Positions 22,676 to 31,467 of a DNA stretch of 64,000 nucleotides are shown here, in pieces. The notes beneath the pieces are model-generated. The model did not search any database and had not been told where the DNA came from. It worked only from the letters and a program-made list of their open reading frames with translations. A program made the position numbers and the translations under genes. Source of the DNA: CAYWKU01 sp964459325 (GTDB lineage: Bacteria > RBG-13-61-14 > CAYWKU01); the NCBI GenBank assembly GCA_964459325.1, contig CAYWKU010000006.1, positions 95,332-159,331 of the forward strand, written 5' to 3'. Numbering within the stretch: position 1 is the first letter of the stretch; each line of letters begins with the position of its first letter.

Positions 22676-24055
22676 ATGAAAGGTCAACGATATATGAAAT
22701 ATTTAACGTCCGCGTTGTTAATACTGATTGCTTCCAAAATCGTTTTCGGGGCGGAAAAAGGCCATGAAGAGAATGCACACGCGGGCAAGCTGCGCATGGA
22801 AAGCCTGGTGGACGAAGCCCTCGCCGAAAACCCCCGCCTAAAAGACGCCCGACGGCAGGTGAAGGCGTCGGAGCTGAGCGTCAAACCGGCGGGGACTTTG
22901 CCCGACCCCACCATAGCCTTCGGGCTGGCGGCGGCGCCGGTGGACACCTTCGCCTTCGACCGGGAACCGATGACCCAGAAAGTCATCAGCCTGACTCAAC
23001 CCTTCCCCTTTCCCGGAAAGCTGAACCTTTCCCGGGAAGTGGCCCAGCGCCAATCGCAGGCTATGTCCCGCAAGCTGGAGATACTCGAAGACATGACCGC
23101 CTTCGAGGTGCGCAAGGAATTTCTCGAATGGGCGTACATCGAGCGGGCTGTCGAAATTACGCAAACGAACATAAGGATAATGGAAAGTTTTACCGAGATA
23201 GCATCGAGCAAATACTCGGTGGGAAAGGCCGCCCAGTGGGACGTGTTGAAGGCGCAGGTCGAGCGCTCGAAGCTTGAAGACAAGCTCGCCACCCTCGAGC
23301 AGAAATCCAAAACCCACCGTGCAAAACTCGCCGCCCTTGCAGGCAGGGAAAAGCCGCTCGAAGGCTCGCCACAAATCGAATGGACGCGAGACTTCTCGTT
23401 AAAAGAAAGCCGCTTGATAGCGACGGCCGAGGATAACAACCCGGAGCTGGCCTATTACAGGAGCATCGCCGAGAAGGCCGAAAGCTCGTCGAAGCTGGCA
23501 AAGAGACAGCGCCTGCCCGACTTCTCGCTGACGCTCTCTTACGGGCAGCGCGAGGACGGCGAGATGAACGGGACAACGGTGGACAGGCCCGATTTTGTGG
23601 GCGCGATGGTGGGCGTCAAGCTGCCGCTTTACTCGTTCCGCAAGCAAAAGCCCCTCGCCCGTGCCGCGGAAGAAAGGTCTTACGGCGCGCGGATGCGATT
23701 TCGTAACGCCCTGCTCGAAATACAATCCGACGTCCGCGATGCAGTCTACAGGATAGAGAGGGCGGGAAATAATACAAAATTATATAGAACCGGGATACTG
23801 CCTCAGGCTCGCACCACTGTTCAGAGCGCAATCAGCTCATACCGGGTGGACGAGGTGGACTTCCTGGCGCTCCTGACCTCCCAGCTCGAACTGATGAACC
23901 ACGAACTCGATTACTACCGACTCAGAATCGACCGTGAAACGGACGTGGCCATGCTCGCAAAACTGCTGGGAACCGAACCCGCTGAATTATCTAAGTTAAC
24001 CGAAAAGCCGAAAAAGGAAGGAACCGAAACCGGACAAGGGGTTTTAACCCCTTGA
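22676..24055 (+). CDS. cusC: Outer membrane efflux protein (TolC/CusC family)
   Basis: Outer-membrane channel of a metal efflux pump, 459 residues. The ATG at 22676 has AGGAGA 6 bases upstream; the longer open frame from 22610 is ruled out because it begins inside the sigma-54 promoter. A signal peptide follows (LTSALLILIASKIVFGAEKG). The mature part has the two OEP repeats: LVDEALAENPRLKDARRQVK...PDPTIAFGL and the FPFPGKLNLSREVA block, then NPELAYYRSIAEKAE and LPLYSFRKQKPL. The last codons (TGQGVLTP and the stop) are encoded by a palindromic repeat, so the C-terminus was reshaped by repeat insertion. First gene of cusCBA. Confidence 0.93.
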   Translation: MKGQRYMKYLTSALLILIASKIVFGAEKGHEENAHAGKLRMESLVDEALAENPRLKDARRQVKASELSVKPAGTLPDPTIAFGLAAAPVDTFAFDREPMTQKVISLTQPFPFPGKLNLSREVAQRQSQAMSRKLEILEDMTAFEVRKEFLEWAYIERAVEITQTNIRIMESFTEIASSKYSVGKAAQWDVLKAQVERSKLEDKLATLEQKSKTHRAKLAALAGREKPLEGSPQIEWTRDFSLKESRLIATAEDNNPELAYYRSIAEKAESSSKLAKRQRLPDFSLTLSYGQREDGEMNGTTVDRPDFVGAMVGVKLPLYSFRKQKPLARAAEERSYGARMRFRNALLEIQSDVRDAVYRIERAGNNTKLYRTGILPQARTTVQSAISSYRVDEVDFLALLTSQLELMNHELDYYRLRIDRETDVAMLAKLLGTEPAELSKLTEKPKKEGTETGQGVLTP

Positions 24056-24082
24056 ATTCCAAGGGGCTGAAGCCCCTTGTCC
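24033..24082. repeat. Palindromic repeat pair, ACAAGGGGCTTAAGCCCC family (copy 6, double)
   Basis: Two adjacent degenerate copies: ACAAGGGGTTTTAACCCC at 24033-24053, which also encodes the last residues and stop of cusC, and AAGGGGCTGAAGCCCCTTGT at 24061-24080. They fill the 54-base gap between cusC and cusB. Confidence 0.85.
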
Positions 24083-24109
24083 AAAACGCATAAACAACGG
24101 AGACGAAAA

Positions 24110-25396
24110 ATGAAAACCAAGATAACCGCACTGATTATCGCAAGCCTGGCGCTCGGCGCGCTGCTTTTAGCCGCATGTTCCGATACAAAGCCTTCCGGCA
24201 ATAAGGAACACTCCGGGCATGCACAACATGAACAAGCGCAAACCGAGCTGTACCGGTGTCCCATGCATCCGCAGTACACTTCCGAACAACCCGGCGAATG
24301 CCCTATCTGCGGCATGGACCTCGTTCCCGTAAAGCAGCAGGAAGAGACGGATATGGAGCGCCGGGCCGACCTGCCGCCCGGGCTGGGGATGGTCAGCCTG
24401 GATAAAACAAAAAGGCAGCTCATCGGAATAAAGACAACGGCAGTCGAGAGAAAACCTCTGACCAAAACCGTTCGCGCGGCGGCAATCGTGAAGCCCGACC
24501 GGCGGCTCATCCGGCAGGTGAACACCAAGTTCCACGGCTGGATAGAAAAGCTCTTCGTAGACTTCACCGGCCAGTTCGTGGAGAAGGGCGAGGAGATGCT
24601 CAGCATCTACAGCCCGGAGCTTGTCAGCACTCAAGGGGAGTATCTCCTGGCGCTGAAAAACCTGCGCAAGCTCGCGGACGCCCCGCCGTACGTGCGCCAG
24701 AGCGCCGCCGAGCTGGCCCGCGCGTCGAAGAGGCGGCTGGAGTACTGGGATATTCCCGGGTCCGAAATATCGAAGCTGAAAAAAACCGGCAGGCCTCGGA
24801 AAGCCCTGACCCTGGAAAGCCCGGTCACCGGCTACGTAACACATCTGAACGCCGTGGAAGGCATGGAAGTGAAACCCGGCGACGGCCTGTACAGAATAGC
24901 CGACCTGTCGCGGGTGTGGGTGATGGCCGAGGTGCACGAAAGGGACCTGGGATGGGTGAAAGTCGGAATGAAGGCGAACTTCATACCCGACTCCAACCCC
25001 GGCAAGCGGTTCGAGGGGAAAGCTACATACATCGACCCCGAGCTTAACCCTCAAACCCGTACAGCCGGAGTGCGCCTCGAGCTGGATAATTCCGACATGG
25101 AGCTTCGCCCCCAAATGCACGGCGACGTTGAAATAGAGAGCGAAAGGCCGGAGACGCTGGTGGCGCCGGCGAGCGCGGTCATGGACAACGGAAAGCTCAA
25201 GGTGGTGTTCGTGGAAACCGAGCCGGGGCACTACATGCCGCGGGAAGTGAAAATCGGCCTGCGTACTTCAAACGGAATAGAAATAATTGAAGGTATCGAG
25301 GAAGGCGAGAAGGTCGTGGTCGGCGGCAATTTCCTGCTCGATTCCGAATCGCGACTCAGGGCGGGCATATCCGGCGGAGGAGGTCACGACCATTGA
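24110..25396 (+). CDS. cusB: Periplasmic adaptor of metal RND efflux pump with heavy-metal-binding domain
   Basis: Membrane-fusion protein linking CusA to the outer channel, 428 residues. A lipoprotein signal ends LGALLLAACS. A heavy-metal-binding domain follows directly (YRCPMHPQYTSEQPGECPIC then GMDLVP, with the CPMH and CPICGM motifs). It then has the usual barrel-sandwich/lipoyl, helical hairpin and beta-barrel parts (FHGWIEKLFVDFTGQFVEKG; LESPVTGYVTHLNAVEGMEV; GKATYIDPELNPQTRTAGVR). The C-terminus is His-rich (GGGGHDH). ATG at 24110 is chosen over 24077 because the lipoprotein signal starts there. It ends within the TTG start of cusA. Confidence 0.94.
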   Translation: MKTKITALIIASLALGALLLAACSDTKPSGNKEHSGHAQHEQAQTELYRCPMHPQYTSEQPGECPICGMDLVPVKQQEETDMERRADLPPGLGMVSLDKTKRQLIGIKTTAVERKPLTKTVRAAAIVKPDRRLIRQVNTKFHGWIEKLFVDFTGQFVEKGEEMLSIYSPELVSTQGEYLLALKNLRKLADAPPYVRQSAAELARASKRRLEYWDIPGSEISKLKKTGRPRKALTLESPVTGYVTHLNAVEGMEVKPGDGLYRIADLSRVWVMAEVHERDLGWVKVGMKANFIPDSNPGKRFEGKATYIDPELNPQTRTAGVRLELDNSDMELRPQMHGDVEIESERPETLVAPASAVMDNGKLKVVFVETEPGHYMPREVKIGLRTSNGIEIIEGIEEGEKVVVGGNFLLDSESRLRAGISGGGGHDH

Positions 25397-28300
25397 TTGA
25401 AAAACTCATAGAAAAGGCCTCCGACAACAGGCTCATGGTGCTCATATTCGTCGCCCTGGGCCTCGCATGGGGCGTTTACGCCATAAAGAACGTAAACCTG
25501 GACGCCATACCCGACCTGAGCGACGTGCAGGTCATCATACTTACCGAATGGCCGGGGCGCAGCCCCGACCTCGTCGAGGACCAGGTCACCTACCCCATAG
25601 TAACCTCCATGCTGGCGGTGCCGAAGGCGAAGGTTGTGCGGGGGATGAGCTTCTTCGGCCTGAGCTTCGTATATATCCTCTTCGAGGACGATACCGACAT
25701 GTACTGGGCCCGCAGCCGGGTGCTGGAGTACATGACTGAGATACAGGCCACGCTGCCCGAAGGCGCAAACGCCAACCTCGGTCCCGACGCCACCGGCGTG
25801 GGGTGGGTGTACCAGTACGCCCTCGTTGACCGCTCCGGGAACAACAGCCTGGACGAGCTTCGCTCGCTGCAGGACTGGACCCTCCGCTACCTGCTCGAAT
25901 CGGTGCCCGGCGTTGCGGAAGTGGCTTCTGTGGGCGGGTTCGTCAAGCAGTACCAGATAGTCGTGGAGCCGGAATCGCTGGAAGCGCACAAGGTGGCCAT
26001 ATCCGAAATCGGCCGGGCGGTGCGAAGCTCCAACAACGACGTGGGCGGACGGGTTATCGAGATGAGCGGGAAGGAGTTTTTCATCCGCGGACGGGGTTAC
26101 ATCAAAAACCTCGACGACGTCCGCAACATCATGGTAAAAACCGGCCCCGACGGTACCCCCGTAACGGTGGGCGACCTGGCGCAGGTGCGCTTCGGGCCGG
26201 ACATGCGCCGGGGCGCGGCCGACCTCAACGGCGAAGGGGAAGTCGTCGGAGGCATCGTGGTAATGCGCTACGGCGAAAACGCTCTCGAAGTTATCGAACG
26301 TGTGAAGGAGCGATTGAAGGACATAGAGAAAGGATTGCCGCCGGGGGTGGAAATCGTAGAAACATACGACCGCTCCGAGCTTATCAACCGCTCCATAGAC
26401 ACCCTGACCGACACCCTGCTGGTGGAGATGATAGTTGTCAGCGCCATCATCATCCTGTTTCTCTTACACGTGCCCAGCGCGCTGGTGGCCATCATCATGA
26501 TGCCCATAGCGGTGATACTGGCCTTCATACCGATGTATCACATGGGCATCACCTCGAACATCATGAGTCTCGGCGGCATAGCCATCGCCATCGGCGCCAT
26601 GGTGGACGCGGCAGTGGTGCTCATAGAAAACGCCCACAAACGGATAGAACGGGACACGAGCCACAAAACCCGCGCCGAAGTTATCACCGACGCCGCCAAG
26701 GAGGTGGGGCGACCCATTTTCTACAGCCTCATAATCATCACCGTAAGCTTCCTGCCGGTGTTCGCATTGCAGGCACAGGAAGGACGATTGTTCAAGCCGC
26801 TGGCTTACACCAAGACCTTCAGCATGTTTTTCGCGGCGGTGTTGAGCATAACCCTGGTGCCGACGCTGATGGGGCTTTTCGTGAGAGGTAAGATAAAGCC
26901 CGAGAGCAAAAACCCCGTCAACAGGTTCCTGATAAGGGTTTACTCCCCGGTGTCGCGGTTTTTCCTGAAAATGAGGTGGCCCGCGATTATAGGGGCGTTG
27001 CTCATAATGATGGGCACCGTTCCGGTTTACATGAGCCTTGGCAGCGAGTTCATGCCGCCGCTGAACGAGGGTAGCATCCTGTACATGCCCACCACGCCGC
27101 CGGGCATAAGCATCGGAGAAGCGAAGAAGCTACTAAAGACCCAGGACATGATATTGAGCGAGGCGCCGGAGGTGAAAAGCGTATTCGGCAAGGTAGGACG
27201 GGCCAAAACCGCCACCGACCCCGCGCCGTTGAGCATGGTGGAGACCACCATAGTGCTCAAACCGAGGAGCGAGTGGCGGCACAAGGAGCGGTGGTACTCC
27301 TCATGGGCGCCCGATTTCCTGAAAAGCGTGCTGAGGCACTTCTGGCCCGACCACATAAGCCGGGAAGAGCTTATAAACGACATGGACGAAAGAATGCAGT
27401 TCCCCGGAGTGGTGAACGCGTGGACAATGCCCATCAAGGGCCGCATAGACATGCTCACCACCGGCATCAAAACACCGGTGGGGATAAAAGTCATCGGCCC
27501 CGACCTGGAGGTCATCGAGCGCATCGGAAAGGACATCGAAAACACCCTGCCATCACTGGAAGGCACCCGCAGCGTATTCGCCGAACGTGTCACCGGCGGC
27601 TACTTCGTGGACATCATTCCGAAACGCGAGGTTATCAGTCGCTACGGGCTTACGGTGGAAAAGGTAGAGAACATCATCCGCACCGCCGTTGGCGGAATGA
27701 ACATCGACCACACCGTGGAAGGCAGGGAGCGCTACCCCGTCAACATACGCTACCCGCGCGCGTACCGCTCCAGCCCCGAGGCGCTGGAAGCCATCAGGGT
27801 GTCGACGCCGTCGGGGGCGCAGGCGCCGCTCGGGCAGCTCGCAGACATCAAAATGGTCACCGGCCCGCCGGTGATAAAGAACGAGAACGGCCAGCTTACC
27901 GGCTGGGTTTACGTGGACTTCGACACTTCGGCGGTGGACGTGGGCACTTACGTACAACGAGCCAAGAAGACCGTCGAGCAAAACGTGGACACACCGCCGG
28001 GATACTTCCTCCAGTGGACGGGCCAGTACGAGTTCCTCCAGCGGATGCGGGCGCGGATGAAGGTGGTGTTGCCGATTACGGCGCTGGTGGTGGTACTGCT
28101 TCTCTATTTCAATTTCCGGCAGGTTATACCCACCTTAATCGTGGTTGCCACCGTCTGGTTCGCCCTCGTCGGCGGAGTGTGGCTGATGTTCGCCCTCGGC
28201 TACAACATGTCGGTGGCCGTCTGGGTGGGAATTATAGCCCTGCTCGGGGTGTCGGCGGAAACGGGAGTGGTAATGCTGGTGTACCTTGACGACGCATATC

Positions 28301-28596
28301 GGCGCCACGGCGGAGCCAACATCCGAGACAGGGAAACGCTGAAAAAAGCGGTGGCCGAAGGCAGCGTCATGCGCGTAAGGCCGCTTATAATGACCGTGGT
28401 GACCACCATCATCGCCCTGCTGCCGCTGTTGTGGAGCACCGGCGCCGGCGCGGACGTCATGAAGCGCATCGCGGCGCCCATGATAGGCGGCCTTGTCACA
28501 AGCATGGTGCTTACCTTGCTGATTATACCGGTGATTTATTTCATCTGGAAATCGGCGAGCATGAGAAGGCGCTTGCGGAAGGAGAGCGAAAGCTGA
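25393..28596 (+). CDS. cusA: Copper/silver RND efflux permease
   Basis: Inner-membrane proton-driven exporter of Cu(I)/Ag(I), 1067 residues, full length for HME-RND pumps. It follows E. coli CusA closely: VNLDAIPDLSDVQVIILTEW, RGMSFFGLSFVYILFEDDTD, DATGVGWVYQYALVDRSG, MSLGGIAIAIGAMVDAAVVL. The three methionines that bind Cu/Ag in CusA have counterparts in ILYMPTTPPG, LSMVETT and RIDMLTTGIK, so copper/silver rather than zinc/cobalt specificity is likely. The start is TTG, overlapping the cusB stop (TTGA), with GGAGGAGG upstream. Compared with E. coli it has about 25 extra residues near HKERWYSSWAPDFLK. Last gene of the operon. Confidence 0.95.
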   Translation: MIEKLIEKASDNRLMVLIFVALGLAWGVYAIKNVNLDAIPDLSDVQVIILTEWPGRSPDLVEDQVTYPIVTSMLAVPKAKVVRGMSFFGLSFVYILFEDDTDMYWARSRVLEYMTEIQATLPEGANANLGPDATGVGWVYQYALVDRSGNNSLDELRSLQDWTLRYLLESVPGVAEVASVGGFVKQYQIVVEPESLEAHKVAISEIGRAVRSSNNDVGGRVIEMSGKEFFIRGRGYIKNLDDVRNIMVKTGPDGTPVTVGDLAQVRFGPDMRRGAADLNGEGEVVGGIVVMRYGENALEVIERVKERLKDIEKGLPPGVEIVETYDRSELINRSIDTLTDTLLVEMIVVSAIIILFLLHVPSALVAIIMMPIAVILAFIPMYHMGITSNIMSLGGIAIAIGAMVDAAVVLIENAHKRIERDTSHKTRAEVITDAAKEVGRPIFYSLIIITVSFLPVFALQAQEGRLFKPLAYTKTFSMFFAAVLSITLVPTLMGLFVRGKIKPESKNPVNRFLIRVYSPVSRFFLKMRWPAIIGALLIMMGTVPVYMSLGSEFMPPLNEGSILYMPTTPPGISIGEAKKLLKTQDMILSEAPEVKSVFGKVGRAKTATDPAPLSMVETTIVLKPRSEWRHKERWYSSWAPDFLKSVLRHFWPDHISREELINDMDERMQFPGVVNAWTMPIKGRIDMLTTGIKTPVGIKVIGPDLEVIERIGKDIENTLPSLEGTRSVFAERVTGGYFVDIIPKREVISRYGLTVEKVENIIRTAVGGMNIDHTVEGRERYPVNIRYPRAYRSSPEALEAIRVSTPSGAQAPLGQLADIKMVTGPPVIKNENGQLTGWVYVDFDTSAVDVGTYVQRAKKTVEQNVDTPPGYFLQWTGQYEFLQRMRARMKVVLPITALVVVLLLYFNFRQVIPTLIVVATVWFALVGGVWLMFALGYNMSVAVWVGIIALLGVSAETGVVMLVYLDDAYRRHGGANIRDRETLKKAVAEGSVMRVRPLIMTVVTTIIALLPLLWSTGAGADVMKRIAAPMIGGLVTSMVLTLLIIPVIYFIWKSASMRRRLRKESES

Positions 28597-28639
28597 AACG
28601 CTCCGATTCCCTGCTTCCGGAATCCGCGCCCTTCGATAC

Positions 28640-28870
28640 AAGTCAGGGTGGCCCGGACGGGTTGTCCGTCAGGACGACAGAGGCTAGCCCACATAACTCG
28701 TTATGTGGGCAGACATGCGGTGGCATGGCTGCGGGTACTTTGGAAGAAATCTTCTCCCGTGAGCTATAGCTCACCCACACAAGCAAGTTGTGTGGGCTAT
28801 CAACTGAATTTCCTGTTGCTCGCGCAACCTCGACGTGTAACGTCGAGGCCACCCTCCCACGCTCGCTTGC
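28640..28870. repeat. Cluster of short hairpin repeats downstream of cusA
   Basis: No gene seen between cusA and moaE. Hairpins in order: GCCCACATAACTCGTTATGTG (28687-28710, closing GGC), GTGAGCTATAGCTCAC (28759-28774), ACCCACACAAGCAAGTTGTG (28775-28795, with GGGT), and CCTCGACGTGTAACGTCGAGG (28831-28851). The last is a compensated variant of the CCCCGACGT hairpins at 17 kb. The segment 28679-28733 recurs at 29059-29113 against the assembly gap. Confidence 0.7.
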
Positions 28871-28886
28871 GAAGAAAAAACGAAAG

Positions 28887-29060
28887 CTAATCTTCGTAAA
28901 GCTCCCTTTTGCCGATGCTTTCCATTTTCTTGAAGCTCTCGATTGCCTCCCGGCACGCTCCGAAGGCGGCTTCGCGGGAGGTTGCGGATATGGCGGCGGC
29001 CAGGATTATGTCGCCCACCTGCAATTCGCCTGTGCGTCGCACGAGAACGACGTCGATAAG
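28887..29060 (-). pseudogene. moaE: MoaE C-terminal fragment (split by assembly gap)
   Basis: Minus-strand codons LIDVVLVRRTGELQVGDIIL continue to SREAAFGACREAIESFKKME and end KRELYED with the stop at 28887. This is the C-terminal part of the large subunit of molybdopterin synthase, including the 'HRxGxLxxGDxxV' type segment (RRTGELQVGD). Its first 67 bases repeat the 5' fragment across the gap (28994-29060 against 29214-29280, one mismatch). The gene is therefore very likely intact in the cell, about 127 residues, and broken only in the assembly. Confidence 0.75.
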
Positions 29061-29113
29061 AGGCTAGCCCACATAACTCGTTATGTGGGCAGACATGCGG
29101 TGGCATGGCTGCG
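29061..29113. repeat. 53-base copy of 28681-28733 abutting the gap
   Basis: Identical to 28681-28733 (55 bases if two flanking bases are counted) and ends exactly at the first N, so the identity may continue. Either a second genomic copy of the hairpin repeat interrupting moaE in part of the population, or a contig-end assembly error. Confidence 0.8.
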
Positions 29114-29213
29114 NNNNNNNNNNNNNNNNNNNNNNNNNNNNNNNNNNNNNNNNNNNNNNNNNNNNNNNNNNNNNNNNNNNNNNNNNNNNNNNNNNNNNNN
29201 NNNNNNNNNNNNN
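29114..29213. other. Assembly gap (100 N)
   Basis: Exactly 100 undetermined bases, the conventional size for a scaffold gap of unknown length. The flanks duplicate each other, so the true gap may be zero or negative. Confidence 0.98.
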
Positions 29214-29487
29214 CGGCGGCCAGGATTATGTCGCCCACCTGCAATTCGCCTGTGCGTCGCACGAGAACTACGTCGATAAGGTCGTAGGTGTCGCTAAGGC
29301 TCTTTTCAAGGGCTTTCATTTCACCCTCGAGGTTTCCGGTATCCTCGAAAAGTATCCCCCGGGTCTTTCTGCCCTCCACCATCGGCTTCACGATGCCGAA
29401 ATGCGCCACCACGCTGCCCGCGCCTTCGCGAGAGATGCTTTCGTAAATTTCCGCCTGGTTTATGGGTTCGGAAGCCAACCTTATCAT
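29214..29487 (-). CDS. moaE: Molybdopterin synthase catalytic subunit, N-terminal part
   Basis: MoaE converts precursor Z (cPMP) to molybdopterin with MoaD; cytoplasmic. The 91 readable residues include EPINQAEIYESISREGAGSV, VAHFGIVKPMVEGRKTRGIL and then LIDVVLVRRTGELQVGDIIL. The order (G-A-V-V-x-F-x-G-x-V, then the R-x-G-x-L-x-x-G-D block) is that of MoaE, although the usual 'YEAY' segment reads FEDTGNLE, so it is a divergent member. It is interrupted by the gap; the rest lies at 28887-29060. It is last in the minus-strand array after the YeeE-like transporter. Partner MoaD is not in the window. Confidence 0.78.
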
Positions 29488-29560
29488 TTCTATCCTCCAA
29501 GCGCCTCTGTTTTCTTTAATGTCACCTTTTGGGTCGGTTGAAAAATTCTCGAAAAACGCT

Positions 29561-30799
29561 TCAGGAACTTTGTCTTCCCATCAAATAAAAGTAAGTAGTC
29601 GCCCAGCTTGCCGCCAGGACCGTTATTCCGAAAAGGAAGCTCCCCGCGCTCATCAACGCCCATCCGCTCATTATGTTACCCACCACACAACCTATCGCGA
29701 TAGATGCTCCGGCGCCGAGAATTATTCCGCCAAAGAAGGCGACAACCATTTCATCGGGAGGCCGTGGCGCGAACCGAAATTTTCCCGACATATTCGCGGA
29801 AAGAAACGCTCCCATCACCATAAAAATAACTACCAGAAGCTGCCACCACAATACTTTTTTCTCCGGCTTCCGCTTTTCCGTACTCGATATTTCTTCCATT
29901 TCACCCGTTAGTATTTTCGGTTCGTATCCCTCTTTGAACCATTTGTGTTGTACAGGGTACTCCGTTATCAGTACCTGTACATCCATAACGCCGTGTAACA
30001 ACCCCAACGGATAATTCCTGCCCGATACATTGCATGATAAGTAAGCGAAGCACGCGAGTATCCCGATGGCGATGCCCGCCTGCCACGGTTTCCACGGACG
30101 AGTGAGGATACGCTCGAAGAACGGCTTGTCTTCGCGCACCGATAGAGTTTCATTCGGGGATGTCGGGGATTTCTTTTTTTTCCGCAGTAAGACCGCCGTC
30201 AATATGGTAACGACGGCGATAATGAAGGCCAGCAGAGAGTATGGCAAGCCGGTAAGGGTGGAGAGGGTGACCGGCCCTCCGGAAGCGCTTTTTATTACGT
30301 TGGTTTTCAACATTTCATTGAGGCCGTGAAGAGGGCCGTAAGCGACCGCCTGCACTCCCAGTGGAATGCCGACCAGGGCGGCCATTGTGTTCAAGTTCCC
30401 CTGCCCTGTCTTGAAAAGGCATCCACTTACACATCCGCCCGCCAACACTATTCCCGTTCCGAACAGAATCCCGCCCACTATGTAGTTGGCCCAGATAAAC
30501 GGGTTCGGATTCAGATTGACCAACCCGAGAAATTGCAGCAGGGCAAACCCCGGCATGCTGGTCACAATCACCACCCCGATACCCCCCAGCTTGCGCCAGT
30601 CCCCGAACATGAAAGCTTCGCTGAACGATGAGGCGCCGCACAGGTCGCCTTTCTCGAGAAAGAAGCCGAAAAGAAACCCCACCGGAATAGCGGTCAAAAC
30701 CCACATGCCCGTCACGGCGGCCACGATGATGACGGCTACCATTATAAGGAAGGATAGACCACTGACCGCCTTCCATGAATTCCTTATTCTTTCGGTCAT
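29561..30799 (-). CDS. YeeE/YedE family (thiosulfate-type) membrane transporter
   Basis: 412 residues with about ten hydrophobic helices in two related halves. Conserved Cys-containing motifs sit in helices: GGCVSGCLFKTGQGNLNTMA in the first half and IAIGCVVGNIMSGW in the second, plus KGDLCGAS near the N-terminus. These are the signature of YeeE/YedE (TsuA-like) proteins that import thiosulfate or related sulfur species. A charged cytoplasmic loop (LLRKKKKSPTSPNE) joins the halves. AAAGGAGAG lies upstream of the ATG at 30799. In an arsenic island it may supply sulfur compounds or handle a thio-anion; the substrate is inference. Confidence 0.88.
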   Translation of the reverse strand: MTERIRNSWKAVSGLSFLIMVAVIIVAAVTGMWVLTAIPVGFLFGFFLEKGDLCGASSFSEAFMFGDWRKLGGIGVVIVTSMPGFALLQFLGLVNLNPNPFIWANYIVGGILFGTGIVLAGGCVSGCLFKTGQGNLNTMAALVGIPLGVQAVAYGPLHGLNEMLKTNVIKSASGGPVTLSTLTGLPYSLLAFIIAVVTILTAVLLRKKKKSPTSPNETLSVREDKPFFERILTRPWKPWQAGIAIGILACFAYLSCNVSGRNYPLGLLHGVMDVQVLITEYPVQHKWFKEGYEPKILTGEMEEISSTEKRKPEKKVLWWQLLVVIFMVMGAFLSANMSGKFRFAPRPPDEMVVAFFGGIILGAGASIAIGCVVGNIMSGWALMSAGSFLFGITVLAASWATTYFYLMGRQSS

Positions 30800-30921
30800 T
30801 TTAAATCTCTCCTTTTAAACTCCCGACATCGGCTTTGCGATGCCATAGGGTAATACATCGAGGTCGGGTATGTCTTTTGCTGCTGAGAGTTTGCCTTTAG
30901 TATTTTAGGATTTTTGAAGAA

Positions 30922-31115
30922 TCAGCGAATCGGTAAAGATGAAATTATCAGATATACTCCCACAAGTGTCACGAGTATTCCACCGGCGGTGCGAAGTTTT
31001 TTCCCTGCATTACGAAACGAGCCTCCTTCAATCAGTTTTCGAGCCCGACCAATGCTGTCCCGGCCAGGGCCGAGAGCAGGATGATACCGAGGATGGCGAG
31101 AGAGAAACCGGCCAC
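30922..31115 (-). pseudogene. Short two-helix membrane fragment, apparently frameshifted
   Basis: A 27-codon frame (31032-31115) begins with a GTG overlapping the cupin's stop and encodes one hydrophobic helix, AGFSLAILGIILLSALAGTA, then LVGLEN and a stop. In another frame the sequence continues RARKLIEGGSFRNAGKKL then RTAGGILVTLVGVYLIISS to a stop at 30922. Joined, they resemble the last two helices of a CcdA/ArsG-type membrane protein. Either a frameshifted remnant, a sequencing error, or an independent 27-residue membrane peptide. Confidence 0.35.
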
Positions 31116-31435
31116 TACAAGTCCACCTGAATTTGAATGCCCATCATTCGCACTCCGCTCTCGGAGCGCATGGATATAGTTGCCGGAGGGGTTATCAGGC
31201 ACTTGCCCTCGTCCAGCGCGAATTCCTCGCCGTCCACTTTGACGGAGGCGCCGCCGGAGAGCGCCACGAAGACCACGTGGGACTCCATCTCGCACAAAGG
31301 CATCTCCTGGCCCGGCCCCAACTCGATGATCCTGGCCCTGAAGGCCTGCGTGGAATAGAAAACGTTCTTTTCCCTCTCCTCGTAAGGACGGACCGCCATC
31401 GCCGACAAGTCAAAGACTTTTGCTTTAGCGCTCAT
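31115..31435 (-). CDS. Small cupin-domain protein
   Basis: 106 residues from the ATG at 31435 (the frame extends to 31471). A single beta-barrel cupin pattern: FRARIIELGPGQEMPLCEME, then SHVVFVALSGGASVKVDGEE and FALDEGKCLITPPATISMRS. Only one His (ESHVVF) and two Cys (PLCEME, GKCLIT) are near the usual metal-ligand positions, so classic His-rich metal coordination is incomplete. It may bind a small ligand or use thiols. It sits between the AhpD-like gene and the YeeE-like gene on the same strand, in the arsenic island; function unknown. Confidence 0.78.
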   Translation of the reverse strand: MSAKAKVFDLSAMAVRPYEEREKNVFYSTQAFRARIIELGPGQEMPLCEMESHVVFVALSGGASVKVDGEEFALDEGKCLITPPATISMRSESGVRMMGIQIQVDL

Positions 31436-31467
31436 CGGTTGCCCCCCATAAATCACATGTTTTTTTA

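Noticed and set aside
28771..29216. Continuation of the MoaE frame through the N gap to 28771
   Set aside because: The residues after the gap come from a different frame of the hairpin repeat and antisense of the true C-terminus; the real C-terminus is at 28887-29060.
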